The notes beneath the pieces are model-generated. The model worked only from the letters and a program-made list of their open reading frames with translations, was not told where the DNA came from and did not search any database. From Halorhabdus tiamatea SARL4B (GTDB taxonomy: Archaea > Halobacteriota > Halobacteria > Halobacteriales > Haloarculaceae): DNA of 64,000 nucleotides. A program made the translations under genes and the position numbers. Where the stretch lies: positions 248,001 to 312,000 of the forward strand of contig NC_021913.1 of assembly GCF_000470655.1 (NCBI RefSeq). The letters are read 5' to 3'. This document shows, piece by piece, positions 50,322 to 59,688 of the stretch (within the stretch, counting starts at the first letter, position 1; each line of letters starts with the position of its first letter).

Positions 50322-53196
50322 ACCCACGCCGAACGCCCGGCAGCGTGAGCTGATCGAGGCGACCGAGGGGATTCACGTCGTCGACGCCGGCGCCGGGACT
50401 GGCAAGACCTTCGCCATCACGCGCCGGTATGCGAATCTGCTCCGAGAGGGGTACGAGCCAGAGGACGTACTGTTGGTCACGTTCACGAACAACGCCGCCA
50501 CCGAGATGAAAGAGCGCGTCGTCGCGCGGTGTGACTACTCCATGTCTGCGCTCCGGGACGCGCCGATCAGCACGTTCCACAGCTTCTGTCATGACCTGCT
50601 CCTCGAATACGGGACCGACGCACCGTCGTATCTCGGCATCGACGACCAGATCACCGGCTCGACGCAGCTGCTCGAGAACGAGGTCATCGAAGCCGATCGC
50701 TTCCGGACCTTCCTCTCGCAGTTCGTCGACGCCCATCACGAACACGAGGCTGTGTTCCGCGTGCTCAACGACCCGATGTCCCTGCTCGAGCTGATCAGAG
50801 AGCTTGCCGCGAAGGGCGTCTTCCCGACCGTGGATGGGTGGTATCGTGACGGCGAGGTCTCTCTGGACGGGGATTTCGAGGCCTTCGAGACGCTGTTCGC
50901 CGAAGCGAACGCGCCGAACGAGGGTGCGAACGGGGCCACGCAATCGGACCTGCGGGACTCCCTGAGCGGCTTCGAACGCGAAAGCTGCTTCCTCCCGGAC
51001 GCACCCGGCGAGGACGAGTTACGAGACGGCTATCCCTCGATCGACGCGAAGTGGGCCGAAAAAGCGTTTGTGGAGGATCGCGAGGCGCTGAAGGACTTTG
51101 TCCACGACATCTACGTCGAGTACATCCAGTTCGCGCTCCGGCGGAACTACCTCAACTTCAGTTTCCTCCAGCTATTCGCGTTCGTCCTCCTCTGTGAGGA
51201 TCACGCGCTCCGCGAGTCGATCGCCTTCGAGCAGGTGATGGTCGACGAGTTTCAGGATACCAGCGAGATCCAGTTCAAGCTGGCACTCTTACTCGCCGAA
51301 ACCGACAACTTCTGTGTCGTCGGCGACTGGAAGCAGTCGATCTACGGTTTCCAGTACGCCGCCGTCGAGAACATTCGCTCGTTCGAACGACGACTCCAGG
51401 CGTACAAACGCGAACTCAACGGCGAGCACGAACGCGTCGACTTCCCCGTCCAGGAGGTGAACACGATCCCACTGCGGCGGAACTACCGCTCGACGCAGTC
51501 AATCCTTGATCTCTCGCGGCACGCGCTGACGGTGCCCGCGACGGGCAGCGAGTCGGTCGACCGAACCGTCGATGACATCGACGGGCTCGAGGCGGCGACT
51601 GATCGGGACCACTCAACGATCGCGGCGTTCACGAGTGCGAGCGAACACAAGGCGATCCTCGATCGGATCGAGACGATCGTCGGCAACGACGCCTACGCGG
51701 TCAACGACGAGAACGGCGACCTTCGCACTCCACGCTACGACGACATCGCGGTTCTCACCCGGACGCGACGCTTCGGTCGGGAGTTACAGACCACGGCCGA
51801 CGAGTTCGGCGTCCCGGTCGCCTATGAGGGCGGCGTGAAGCTCTTCGAGACCGATCAGTCGATCCTGTTGCTCGCGTGGCTCCGAATTCTCGCTGACGAG
51901 GACTCGCGACGTGGCTGGGCGGTCGTCCTCGAACAGGCTGGCTACACGCTTGCGGAGGTTGAGCGGATCTTCGAGGAGCGAGCGTATCCTGACGCAATGG
52001 TCGCGTTCCGTGATCGACTCGCGGGAATGGAGTCTATCGGGGCGATCGCCCGCCAGGTCTTCGAGCGGTACGGCTACGACGACGCGTATGCAAGTTCGCT
52101 CGTCGCCCTCCTGCAGGACGTCTCGGACGGGACGACGCGGAATCTCGGCGGGATGATCCGCTTCATCGAGCGGAGTCTGGACGCTGAGGCGACTCACGAG
52201 ATCGACGACAACCCTGGTGGGGACTCGATCACTGTCCAGACGATCCACGCGGCCAAGGGACTCGAGCACCCGATCGTGATCGTCTCGAATATCAACCGGT
52301 ACAGCTTCCCACCATCGGGTGGCGGCGACGACCGTATCCGCTACGAGGATCCGATTGGACTCCGCCAGACGAAGCTGTCTTCGACAGCCCACGGCCGGCC
52401 CCACCGCTACGACAACTGGCGGTATCGCGTGCTGTCGGCCTGTCTGGATCGTGACTACGACGAGGAGCGCCGACTGCTCTACGTCGCGATGACGCGAGCG
52501 CAGGATCACCTGCTGTTCTCGGCGGGCGCGGAGCCGAGTCCACTGTTCGAGAACCTGCCGCTGGAGGCCGAGTCCGTCGAGCCGGAGCTCAAGGGCTCTG
52601 GGATCGACCGGACCGAACAGACGCGATTGCAGGTGTCAATCCCCGAGCCCGACGTGCCGGCGGGCCAGTCACCCCACGCCCTGATGGACGACCGGGTGTT
52701 TGAGGACCGCGATGAGGGCCGTGGGATCGAGTTCGGCAATCGAGTTCACGACTTCGCCGAGCGGTATGCCGCCGGTGAGGAGATCGAGCCTGCGAGTGAT
52801 GACGAACGGCGGGTGCGAGAGTTCATTGACGAACTGGACGGAACGCTACTTGTCGAAGAGGACGCCTATCTGCCAGTCTCGGTCGGGGAACAACAGGTAA
52901 CGATCTCCGGCGTAATCGACTTGCTACACGTGACTGACGATCGTGTCGAGATTGTCGATTACAAGACCGATCGTACCCGGGACGCCGAAACCGAGTATCG
53001 CAAACAGCTAAGCGTCTACTATCATGTCGTCCGACAGCTGTATCCCGATCGAGAGATTGTTCCAAGACTCTTCTATTCTGGTGAAGGTACCGTTGTAGCC
53101 ATCTATCCACTCTCGATGGGATCTCTCTCGGATCTGGTTAAAGTCGAACGGAAATCAAATGGAAGCGATCAGGGCGAGAATCCCATCAGTCGATAG
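50314..53196 (+). CDS. AddA-like UvrD/RecB helicase-nuclease
   Basis: 960 residues. Walker A VVDAGAGTGKTFAITRRYA (about 23-38), VTFTNNAATEMKERV (motif Ia), VMVDEFQDTSEIQ (motif II), VGDWKQSIYGFQYA (motif III), LRRNYRS (motif IV), VQTIHAAKGLEHPIVIV (motif V), RRLLYVAMTRAQDHLLFS (motif VI). A C-terminal PD-(D/E)XK nuclease, SGVIDLLHVTDDRVEIVDYKTDRT, is near residue 870. Overlaps the AddB-like gene by 8 bp. Roles: recombination repair and degradation of foreign linear DNA. Convergent with the BREX helicase gene (21 bp between stops). Confidence 0.85.
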   Translation: MTEPTPNARQRELIEATEGIHVVDAGAGTGKTFAITRRYANLLREGYEPEDVLLVTFTNNAATEMKERVVARCDYSMSALRDAPISTFHSFCHDLLLEYGTDAPSYLGIDDQITGSTQLLENEVIEADRFRTFLSQFVDAHHEHEAVFRVLNDPMSLLELIRELAAKGVFPTVDGWYRDGEVSLDGDFEAFETLFAEANAPNEGANGATQSDLRDSLSGFERESCFLPDAPGEDELRDGYPSIDAKWAEKAFVEDREALKDFVHDIYVEYIQFALRRNYLNFSFLQLFAFVLLCEDHALRESIAFEQVMVDEFQDTSEIQFKLALLLAETDNFCVVGDWKQSIYGFQYAAVENIRSFERRLQAYKRELNGEHERVDFPVQEVNTIPLRRNYRSTQSILDLSRHALTVPATGSESVDRTVDDIDGLEAATDRDHSTIAAFTSASEHKAILDRIETIVGNDAYAVNDENGDLRTPRYDDIAVLTRTRRFGRELQTTADEFGVPVAYEGGVKLFETDQSILLLAWLRILADEDSRRGWAVVLEQAGYTLAEVERIFEERAYPDAMVAFRDRLAGMESIGAIARQVFERYGYDDAYASSLVALLQDVSDGTTRNLGGMIRFIERSLDAEATHEIDDNPGGDSITVQTIHAAKGLEHPIVIVSNINRYSFPPSGGGDDRIRYEDPIGLRQTKLSSTAHGRPHRYDNWRYRVLSACLDRDYDEERRLLYVAMTRAQDHLLFSAGAEPSPLFENLPLEAESVEPELKGSGIDRTEQTRLQVSIPEPDVPAGQSPHALMDDRVFEDRDEGRGIEFGNRVHDFAERYAAGEEIEPASDDERRVREFIDELDGTLLVEEDAYLPVSVGEQQVTISGVIDLLHVTDDRVEIVDYKTDRTRDAETEYRKQLSVYYHVVRQLYPDREIVPRLFYSGEGTVVAIYPLSMGSLSDLVKVERKSNGSDQGENPISR

Positions 53197-53217
53197 GTGA
53201 GTGTGCGATTTCGGTTG

Positions 53218-56136
53218 TCAGAGTGGGAGTGTCAAACAGTAGTTCTCAACTTCAGGCGCCAGTGAAATGACCTGCTCCCGACGATTCAGCTCTTGGCGAC
53301 GTGCCTCGATTCGTTCTTCGAGCTTTTCGAGGCGTTCACGCTGGCCCCGGATCGCGATGTCCATATCCGAGCCGGCCTTGGACTTGCGTTCGTACTCCTC
53401 GATAAAGGACTCGATGCGCTCGCGTTCGGACTTTGCGTACTCGTTGAGGTTCTCGAGTTCCCGGTCGGTCTCCTCGTGACGTTTTGAACTGAGGTCGGAC
53501 TTGATCTCGTTCACCCGAGCACTCACATAGCGGTCGGCAGCTTCACGAAGTTCGTCCTCGGCATCCACTACGGTCCGGATGTCATCCACCGCTGGTTTCG
53601 CAGATACCGTCTCACCCTCAACAACCCGCTCGCCGAGCGCCTGTTGGGCATCTCGCTGCTCGGCGTCGACGAAGACGGGGATTGTCTCCTCGCGGATTAC
53701 CTCTCCCGTGCCATCCTCGAACGCCACGCGATAATTGTAGGTGACTCCCGGCGTGTCGACGAACGGGAGGAGTTTGAGGCCGACCTCTCCCCGATCGGAC
53801 TCCAGCACGCGTGCCATGAGTCGCTGGAGGACGTCCGTGTCGGGCGCAACGAACGTAATGTCCTCGTGATCCATCGCGAACTCGCGGTCGAAGGTAAACG
53901 GCCCGAAGGTCGCGTCCGCGTTCGGTGGACGGATGTCGTCGGGTAATTCGGCCTGATAGAGATTGGTGCCGCGCTTCTCGAACTCGCCGTCGAAGGCCTC
54001 GACTGCCTGCTCGAAGAACTCTCGAATGTCGCCCTCGCTCCCGTAGACGTCCTCTGACTCGTCGACGACCTCCTGGATCTGCCGGCGACTCTCGGCATCA
54101 AACGTGCTCGTATCGACGAGGCTCCGCTCGTACCACTCTTCGAGCGTCCGCTGGCGCTCCTCGATCATCTCCTCGAGTTCCTCTTTGGTCGCACTCGGCG
54201 GTTCGTCGTTCTCGATGGACTCCATAATGAGCGAGTCCACGTCGATGTCGTCGAGGATGCCGAGCACGTCAGCCGTGTTTCCGAGTTGAGAACGAATCTC
54301 TTCGACCTTGGTCTGGAGCATCTCGAAGATCTCGCTTTCGCGGGTGTCGTCGAAAAGGAAGTTCCAGACTTTGACCTCCTCCTCCTGTCCGTAGCGATGA
54401 ATACGACCGATCCGCTGCTCAAGGCGGTTCGGGTTCCACGGAAGCTCGTAGTTGGCCATGATGTGGCAGCTGTGCTGGAGGTCGATCCCCTCGCTCGCTG
54501 CGTCGGTCGCGAACAGGAGCCGCGACTGGCCGTGGTTGAATTCGTCTTCGATCCGCGCCCGGTCGTCCTTGTCCACGTCGCCGTGAATCACGAGAATCTC
54601 GTCCGCCCACGGCTCGTCCTGCACGTACTTGAGGAGATAGTCGAGCGTATCGCGGTACTCCATGAATAGCAGGAGTTTCTCGTCCGGCTGCTCCTCGAGG
54701 AGTTGGGAGATGAACCGTCTGACCTTCTGTGCCTTGGAGTCGACCGGCAAATCTTCCGCCAGCGAGACGAGGTCGCGGAGCGTATCGATCTCCTCTTGGA
54801 GCTGTTCGTCGGTACTAGTGACGGTCAGGCCGGCAATCTCGTCTTCTGCATGTTGCTTGTCGTCCTCGTCCAGATCCTCACCGTCGAGATAGGCTCGCGC
54901 TTCCTCGGAAAGGCCGTCAGTATCCGCCTCTTCGTCGAGAAGGTCGTCCAGTCGTCGACGGAGTGTCGCATGAATCGCGCCGACACTGCTCACCAGCCGT
55001 TTCTGCATTAGCGCCATCGCGAACCCGACGGCAGGTTCGTTTAACTTCTCCGAGCGGTTGTAGACGTTTTTGACGTAGTCGGTGACCGCGCGGTAGAACT
55101 GCCGCTCGTCGTGCGTCATCGAGACCGATACCGAGTTGACCTTCCGGTCTGGGAAGACGCGTTCACCATCCTCGTCGTAGATATCGGTCTTCCCGCGACG
55201 GATCATCACGCGGTCGACTGTCTCCTGTGAGAGTTCCCGGTTCTCGGCGACGAGGAACGGGTCGATATACTCGACTAGTGAGCGGAACGCCTCGCCCTTC
55301 CCGTCGTGGGGCGTCGCGCTGAGAAGCAGCAGCGAGTCGGAATTCCCAGTAACGGTATCAACCATGTTTGCCGTCTTGCTCGGTGATTCCCCTCGCTTTG
55401 CGGCCTTGTGTGCCTCGTCGACCACGACGACGTCCCAGAACGCTTCCCGGAGTGCAGGCCGGAACTCTTCCTGTCGCAGGAACGCCATGCTGGTGACGAG
55501 CTGTTGCTGGTCTTGGTTCCAGATGTTGGCTTCCTCGCCAAGCCGTCGACGTTCACCTTCGACCCACGCCCGGTCTGCGACGGTTAGATCGACGTCGAAG
55601 AAGCGATCCATATCTCGTATCCACTTCTTCTGGAGGTGAGCGGGGACGACGAATAGGGCACGGTCGGCGCGATTCCGGGCGGCGAGTTCCTTCAGGATGA
55701 GTCCCGCCTCTATCGTTTTCCCGAGCCCGACATCATCGCCGATGAGCGCCCGCTGCCGAAGCTTCTGCATCACCCAGTTCACGGCGTCGAGCTGGTAGGG
55801 TTCCAGTCGAACAAGCGAGTTCGAGATGCTCAGGAGCTGCCCCTGCTCGTGGGCGAGCTTGAGTTTCGTCGCCTGCGTGTGGAGGTCGAACCACTGTGCC
55901 GAGACCGCATCGTGATTAGGATGAAGATCATCAATTCGCTGGTTGGACAGTTCCTCGATCCCGGATCGATGCGGTTGAATCTCGACATCGTCGAGACAGA
56001 CCGTCTTAGCGCCCTCCCCTTTGATGTATGCTCTCAGATACTCGATCTCTCCGACCGTTTGGGTTTTGATGACTTCAGCCGGCGCTCCGTTGAGAATCAC
56101 CCGCTGCCCCGGAGAGAACTGGGTAGAGTTTGTCAT
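53218..56136 (-). CDS. brxHII: SNF2-type helicase of BREX (BrxHII-like)
   Basis: 972 residues. Walker A LIGDDVGLGKTIEAG (about 131-145), VVVVDEAHKAAKRGE (DEAH box), LLLLSATPHDGKGE, then a helicase C domain with LLFATDAASEGIDLQHSCHIMANYELPWNPNRLEQRIGRIHRYGQ. A long C-terminal coiled-coil region (SARVNEIKSDLSSKRHEETDRELENL) follows. DrmD of DISARM is a close relative, so the family alone is ambiguous, but position in an operon with pglX and pglZ makes BrxHII the better call. Last gene of the minus-strand operon, 55 bp after the nuclease gene. Confidence 0.75.
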   Translation of the reverse strand: MTNSTQFSPGQRVILNGAPAEVIKTQTVGEIEYLRAYIKGEGAKTVCLDDVEIQPHRSGIEELSNQRIDDLHPNHDAVSAQWFDLHTQATKLKLAHEQGQLLSISNSLVRLEPYQLDAVNWVMQKLRQRALIGDDVGLGKTIEAGLILKELAARNRADRALFVVPAHLQKKWIRDMDRFFDVDLTVADRAWVEGERRRLGEEANIWNQDQQQLVTSMAFLRQEEFRPALREAFWDVVVVDEAHKAAKRGESPSKTANMVDTVTGNSDSLLLLSATPHDGKGEAFRSLVEYIDPFLVAENRELSQETVDRVMIRRGKTDIYDEDGERVFPDRKVNSVSVSMTHDERQFYRAVTDYVKNVYNRSEKLNEPAVGFAMALMQKRLVSSVGAIHATLRRRLDDLLDEEADTDGLSEEARAYLDGEDLDEDDKQHAEDEIAGLTVTSTDEQLQEEIDTLRDLVSLAEDLPVDSKAQKVRRFISQLLEEQPDEKLLLFMEYRDTLDYLLKYVQDEPWADEILVIHGDVDKDDRARIEDEFNHGQSRLLFATDAASEGIDLQHSCHIMANYELPWNPNRLEQRIGRIHRYGQEEEVKVWNFLFDDTRESEIFEMLQTKVEEIRSQLGNTADVLGILDDIDVDSLIMESIENDEPPSATKEELEEMIEERQRTLEEWYERSLVDTSTFDAESRRQIQEVVDESEDVYGSEGDIREFFEQAVEAFDGEFEKRGTNLYQAELPDDIRPPNADATFGPFTFDREFAMDHEDITFVAPDTDVLQRLMARVLESDRGEVGLKLLPFVDTPGVTYNYRVAFEDGTGEVIREETIPVFVDAEQRDAQQALGERVVEGETVSAKPAVDDIRTVVDAEDELREAADRYVSARVNEIKSDLSSKRHEETDRELENLNEYAKSERERIESFIEEYERKSKAGSDMDIAIRGQRERLEKLEERIEARRQELNRREQVISLAPEVENYCLTLPL

Positions 56137-56191
56137 CGAGTGATGTCTGTGTCAAGACCGTACGCCGTCTTCAAGATTGCCAGTCCGCGCA

Positions 56192-57469
56192 TTATCGGGC
56201 CTCCGTTCCGGCGAACGACCGTAGGGTACGTTCGATCTCCGACTCAACGTACTCGATTTCTGCACTGTAGGCATCTACGATGTCGGCGTAATACTGCGGT
56301 ATCTTCCCAGCCAGTTCCCGACTCTCAAACTCCTCGGTGTACGTCTCCAGAATGGAACCCGCGGCGGCTTCGTTGACCAACGTCCGTTCTTCGTTCTCGA
56401 TGAATTGTGTGAGGACTGGCTGCATTACCGAATCGGGGACATCAATGGCACGCTCGGCCGGGAGTATCGACTCGAATAATCCTCCGCCGAGGTACGGTAC
56501 GTCGCTGAAGCTCTCTGGAAGTTCGGCGTCGCGCTGCTGTTTTGGAGTCGAAAGCGCATCGTAGAACAACGGCTGGAGGTATTGAGAGTAGAAGCTTCCC
56601 CGGAACCGATTGAGCCCCTGATTATGCTCGCCCCACTGGGAGTGGAGAGCGACACGGTCGAGGATACCGCGATCTGCCAGCAGTTTCACGAAGGCAAGTC
56701 GGTCAACGAGTAGTGCCGCGATGGCCAGTTTCTCGGACTTTGAGGCGTCTGTCGGGTGCTCGATTGCGTCAACGAGGGCTGCATCCAGATGCTGGTATTC
56801 ACCGTTGCCCGTAGTTACCTCCAAGTAGAGGTCGTAAAACTCGGTCAGCCCCCCGATAGCTCGCCGGATACCATAGTGATTGAACGTCTGGTAGAAGTCA
56901 CCCAACACTCCTTCGACGGTGCCGTTTTCCTGCAGCTCTTCGGTGTAGCTGACCAATCCTTGATTGCGGGCAATCTGTCGTACCGCTGGTGCGATGTTCT
57001 GCTCTTCGACGACGGTGACGAGATCTGCTCGACCGCGTTCATCCGTTTTGACGGCGTACATTCCCCATCGGAATCCGTCAGTCGAAAACCCGTACTCGTA
57101 TCGGCGTGAGTCGAGGTACCCCTCGATGTCACCCTGCGCGGTTTCGAAGTTGTTGACCGATTTGTTCTCTCCGATAACCGCTTCAGAGAGATTGTCGATT
57201 CGGAAGTCCGGCTGCTCATCGCTGTCACCGACGGGATAGTACGGTCTTGGTGTATATTCGTAGCCGAGCGTCTCCAGAATCGGCCAGATGAGAGCATCTT
57301 CGACACACCGCTCGGGTGTTTGGCCGAGATTCTTGCTCTGAAGTGTGCCGTCTGCCTCGACGACCTCACTGAGCCGTGGCTCGTCCATCTGGTTGTCAAG
57401 CGTCGTCAGAAAGTCGATGATGTGACTCCGAATAGCGGTGGTCGCTTCTTCTATTTCCTGTGATGACAT
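56192..57469 (-). CDS. PD-(D/E)XK nuclease protein resembling the N-terminal half of a type IIG enzyme
   Basis: 425 residues. RPYYPVGDSDEQPDFRID...AVIGENKSVNNFETAQGDIEGYL gives a PD-(D/E)XK site (D88, E101, K103). The second half (AIAALLVDRLAFVKLLADRGILDRVALHSQ...FRGSFYSQYLQPLFYDALSTP...FSDVPYLGGGLFESI) matches the helical spacer preceding the methyltransferase in Eco57I-type enzymes. The protein ends there, with no SAM motif or NPPY. It starts 21 bp after pglZ. A cleavage effector working with the BREX methylase is a reasonable inference; it could also be a truncated type IIG gene, but the frame ends cleanly. Confidence 0.7.
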   Translation of the reverse strand: MSSQEIEEATTAIRSHIIDFLTTLDNQMDEPRLSEVVEADGTLQSKNLGQTPERCVEDALIWPILETLGYEYTPRPYYPVGDSDEQPDFRIDNLSEAVIGENKSVNNFETAQGDIEGYLDSRRYEYGFSTDGFRWGMYAVKTDERGRADLVTVVEEQNIAPAVRQIARNQGLVSYTEELQENGTVEGVLGDFYQTFNHYGIRRAIGGLTEFYDLYLEVTTGNGEYQHLDAALVDAIEHPTDASKSEKLAIAALLVDRLAFVKLLADRGILDRVALHSQWGEHNQGLNRFRGSFYSQYLQPLFYDALSTPKQQRDAELPESFSDVPYLGGGLFESILPAERAIDVPDSVMQPVLTQFIENEERTLVNEAAAGSILETYTEEFESRELAGKIPQYYADIVDAYSAEIEYVESEIERTLRSFAGTEAR

Positions 57470-57490
57470 AGATGCGAAGTTCGTGAGAGA

Positions 57491-59686
57491 TTAGCCCTGC
57501 GTGATGCTGATGAAGTCGAGCACGAACTCCTGTGGTAGAAGTCCGCCGTGGTAGAACCGCGCGTCACCGAGCCCCTGCTTTCTGAACCGCTTCAGTGGGC
57601 TCGCAAGGATGCTGACATCGGCGTCGAGGTATCCCAGTCGGGAACTGGAGTCGAGTAGCACGCCGGGCGAATCCTCGGCCACATCCTCCCCGGCGATCCA
57701 TCGGCGCCCGGAGTCGGACGCTTCCGCCGGCCGCGAGATCTTCTCCGGCGACGCGTTGTCTGGGAGCAGAACGAACCCGTGGTCGGTCAACACGTAGGCC
57801 TGATCCCACTCGCCCTGTTTGAGTTTCGTGCCAATGAACTCCGCAAGCGAGTCGACGCGTCGCGCCAGCATCGCCTCGAGATCGTTGAGTTCCTTCTCAC
57901 CGATGTCGTCGATGTCGTTCTTAAAGTAGGCGACTCGCGTCGACTGCCAGCCGTCTTCCTCCTCCTCGCGAGTGACCGTCCAGCCGTCGCCACCCAACAA
58001 CGACTCGCGGCGGTTTGTCGTCACACGACGATTGTTTCGGCGGGGCTGTAACTCACCATCGACCAGCGAGACATCGAACATCTGGATCTCTCCCGGCGTG
58101 AGTGCAGCCTTCCCGAACTCGGTCTCTGAGGGGAGCGTTCCGAGCCAGACGTCTTCATCGACGGCAAACTCGGGGGCGTCGGCCGGGAGTGTCGCCACGT
58201 AGTCACGCAATTCGTCCGCGAGCCGGCGAGCGAGGTCGAGCCGAAGGGCGTCGATGACGAACAGCGCAATAGTCTGGCCGCTTTCGAGGCCGTCTGATTC
58301 CTTCGTGAAGAACTGGTAGGAGTGATCTTCGTCGACGAACGGAGCGCCAGCTTCGACGGTATCGGTGACGAGGTCGCCGAGGTCTTCGAGGTACTCGACG
58401 TATTCCGATTGGAGTTGGGTTCGGAGGTCGTCGAGCGCGGCGGTCGCGGGATGATCATCGGGGAGGTCGGTCTCGGGCTCTCCCGCGACGACGAGGTTGA
58501 GCACCGCGTTGTCGATCTGCCATGTGCCGTCGTCCCGATCGGCGTACAGCGAGACGACGTCGTCGGTGGCGCTCTCGTCCCACGTTTCGAGCTGGTGCGC
58601 GAGGCGAGCGATCTCTGCAGCCTGCTCCCACGTCCGCGTCCACGGACTGTCCGGGCCGTAGGCTCCCTGGTAGGAGCCACGGAAATCCTCGCTCCCGAGC
58701 AGAGCGTCGTACCGCTCCTCGGCGCGCTCGAGACACGTCTCGTAGTCGCCGGCGTCGAAGGACGCGTGCCACTCCTCCCAGAGGCGACGTTCGAGCGCGG
58801 CGTCGACGATACAGTCCGCGAGTTCCCACGGGTCGTCGACGTCCGCGACGACATCGGGCCAGATTGCCTCGCCGAGGTAGCGGTCGGCGAGGAGGCTGGC
58901 CGAGGTGGTATTGTTCAACAGCGACTTGAGCTCTGGGAGGTCGTGGTCGCCGGCCGTCTCGGCGCGGAACTCCCTCGGGAAGCGTTCGGCGTCGGCGCCG
59001 GCGTGGATCAGCCACTCGGCGACTGCCCACCGACGCGTCGCCGCGACGATCCCCACGGGTTCGTCCTTGCTAGCGACCGCGTCGACGCCCTCGCTGGTCA
59101 GCAAGTCCTGCATCTGCTCGATGGTGTCGGAACTGTCGTCAATGTCGCCCCAGCCATTCTCCAGTACGAACGCGACCGGATCAGTGTAGCCGCCGGTGAC
59201 GATCTGCGTGCGGAGCTGTTCGAGCGTCGGGAGTTGTCCGCCGGTGAGTTGGTCGTGGAGGATCCGCGCGATCTCGCGGCGCTTCGTGGGGTCGTCCGCC
59301 TGCGTCGCCGTTTTTAGCTCCCACGCATCGAGTTGCCCGCGCTCGAACGCGTGGACGGTGAGGTCTTCGATGCTCATCTCCACCTCGCTCCCCGTGTGCT
59401 GGACGTCCCGGAACCAGTCGTAGTCGCCCTCCTTGTCTGCTGGCTCTTTGACGTGGGGGACGTACCAAACCTGCTTGCCATCTACTGGGTCAGCGCGTAG
59501 TTCGAGCGGTGTCTTCTCGGCAGTCTTTAGCGGGACGCCGAGTTCGTCGCAGGCCTGCTCAATGATGTCCTTGAGGTAGTTGTCGTCGTCCCACCAGAGG
59601 ACTATCGGATCTTCCGACTCTGCTCCATCGAATTTGCGGCGAATTGTATCTTTCGCGGCCTCTGGGAGAGATTTTGAAGCTTGCAT
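57491..59686 (-). CDS. pglZ: BREX alkaline-phosphatase-fold protein PglZ
   Basis: 731 residues. C-terminal PglZ domain: TIALFVIDALRLDLARRLADEL (metal-binding Asp, about residue 475), WLGTLPSETEFGKAALTPGE, and VLTDHGFVLLPDNAS (metal His/Asp, about residue 634). The N-terminal ~440 residues are the helical PglZ scaffold (DPIVLWWDDDNYLKDIIEQACDELGVPL at the start is a usual opening). PglZ is the hallmark of all BREX systems; its phosphatase-like activity is needed for defence in known cases. It starts 2 bp after the SMC-like gene, so it is translationally coupled. Confidence 0.9.
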   Translation of the reverse strand: MQASKSLPEAAKDTIRRKFDGAESEDPIVLWWDDDNYLKDIIEQACDELGVPLKTAEKTPLELRADPVDGKQVWYVPHVKEPADKEGDYDWFRDVQHTGSEVEMSIEDLTVHAFERGQLDAWELKTATQADDPTKRREIARILHDQLTGGQLPTLEQLRTQIVTGGYTDPVAFVLENGWGDIDDSSDTIEQMQDLLTSEGVDAVASKDEPVGIVAATRRWAVAEWLIHAGADAERFPREFRAETAGDHDLPELKSLLNNTTSASLLADRYLGEAIWPDVVADVDDPWELADCIVDAALERRLWEEWHASFDAGDYETCLERAEERYDALLGSEDFRGSYQGAYGPDSPWTRTWEQAAEIARLAHQLETWDESATDDVVSLYADRDDGTWQIDNAVLNLVVAGEPETDLPDDHPATAALDDLRTQLQSEYVEYLEDLGDLVTDTVEAGAPFVDEDHSYQFFTKESDGLESGQTIALFVIDALRLDLARRLADELRDYVATLPADAPEFAVDEDVWLGTLPSETEFGKAALTPGEIQMFDVSLVDGELQPRRNNRRVTTNRRESLLGGDGWTVTREEEEDGWQSTRVAYFKNDIDDIGEKELNDLEAMLARRVDSLAEFIGTKLKQGEWDQAYVLTDHGFVLLPDNASPEKISRPAEASDSGRRWIAGEDVAEDSPGVLLDSSSRLGYLDADVSILASPLKRFRKQGLGDARFYHGGLLPQEFVLDFISITQG

Positions 59687-59688
59687 GA

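Noticed and set aside
53218-56136. Calling the SNF2 helicase DrmD of a second DISARM
   Set aside because: DrmD is similar, but no DISARM gene is adjacent, whereas pglZ and pglX are in the same operon, so BrxHII fits better.
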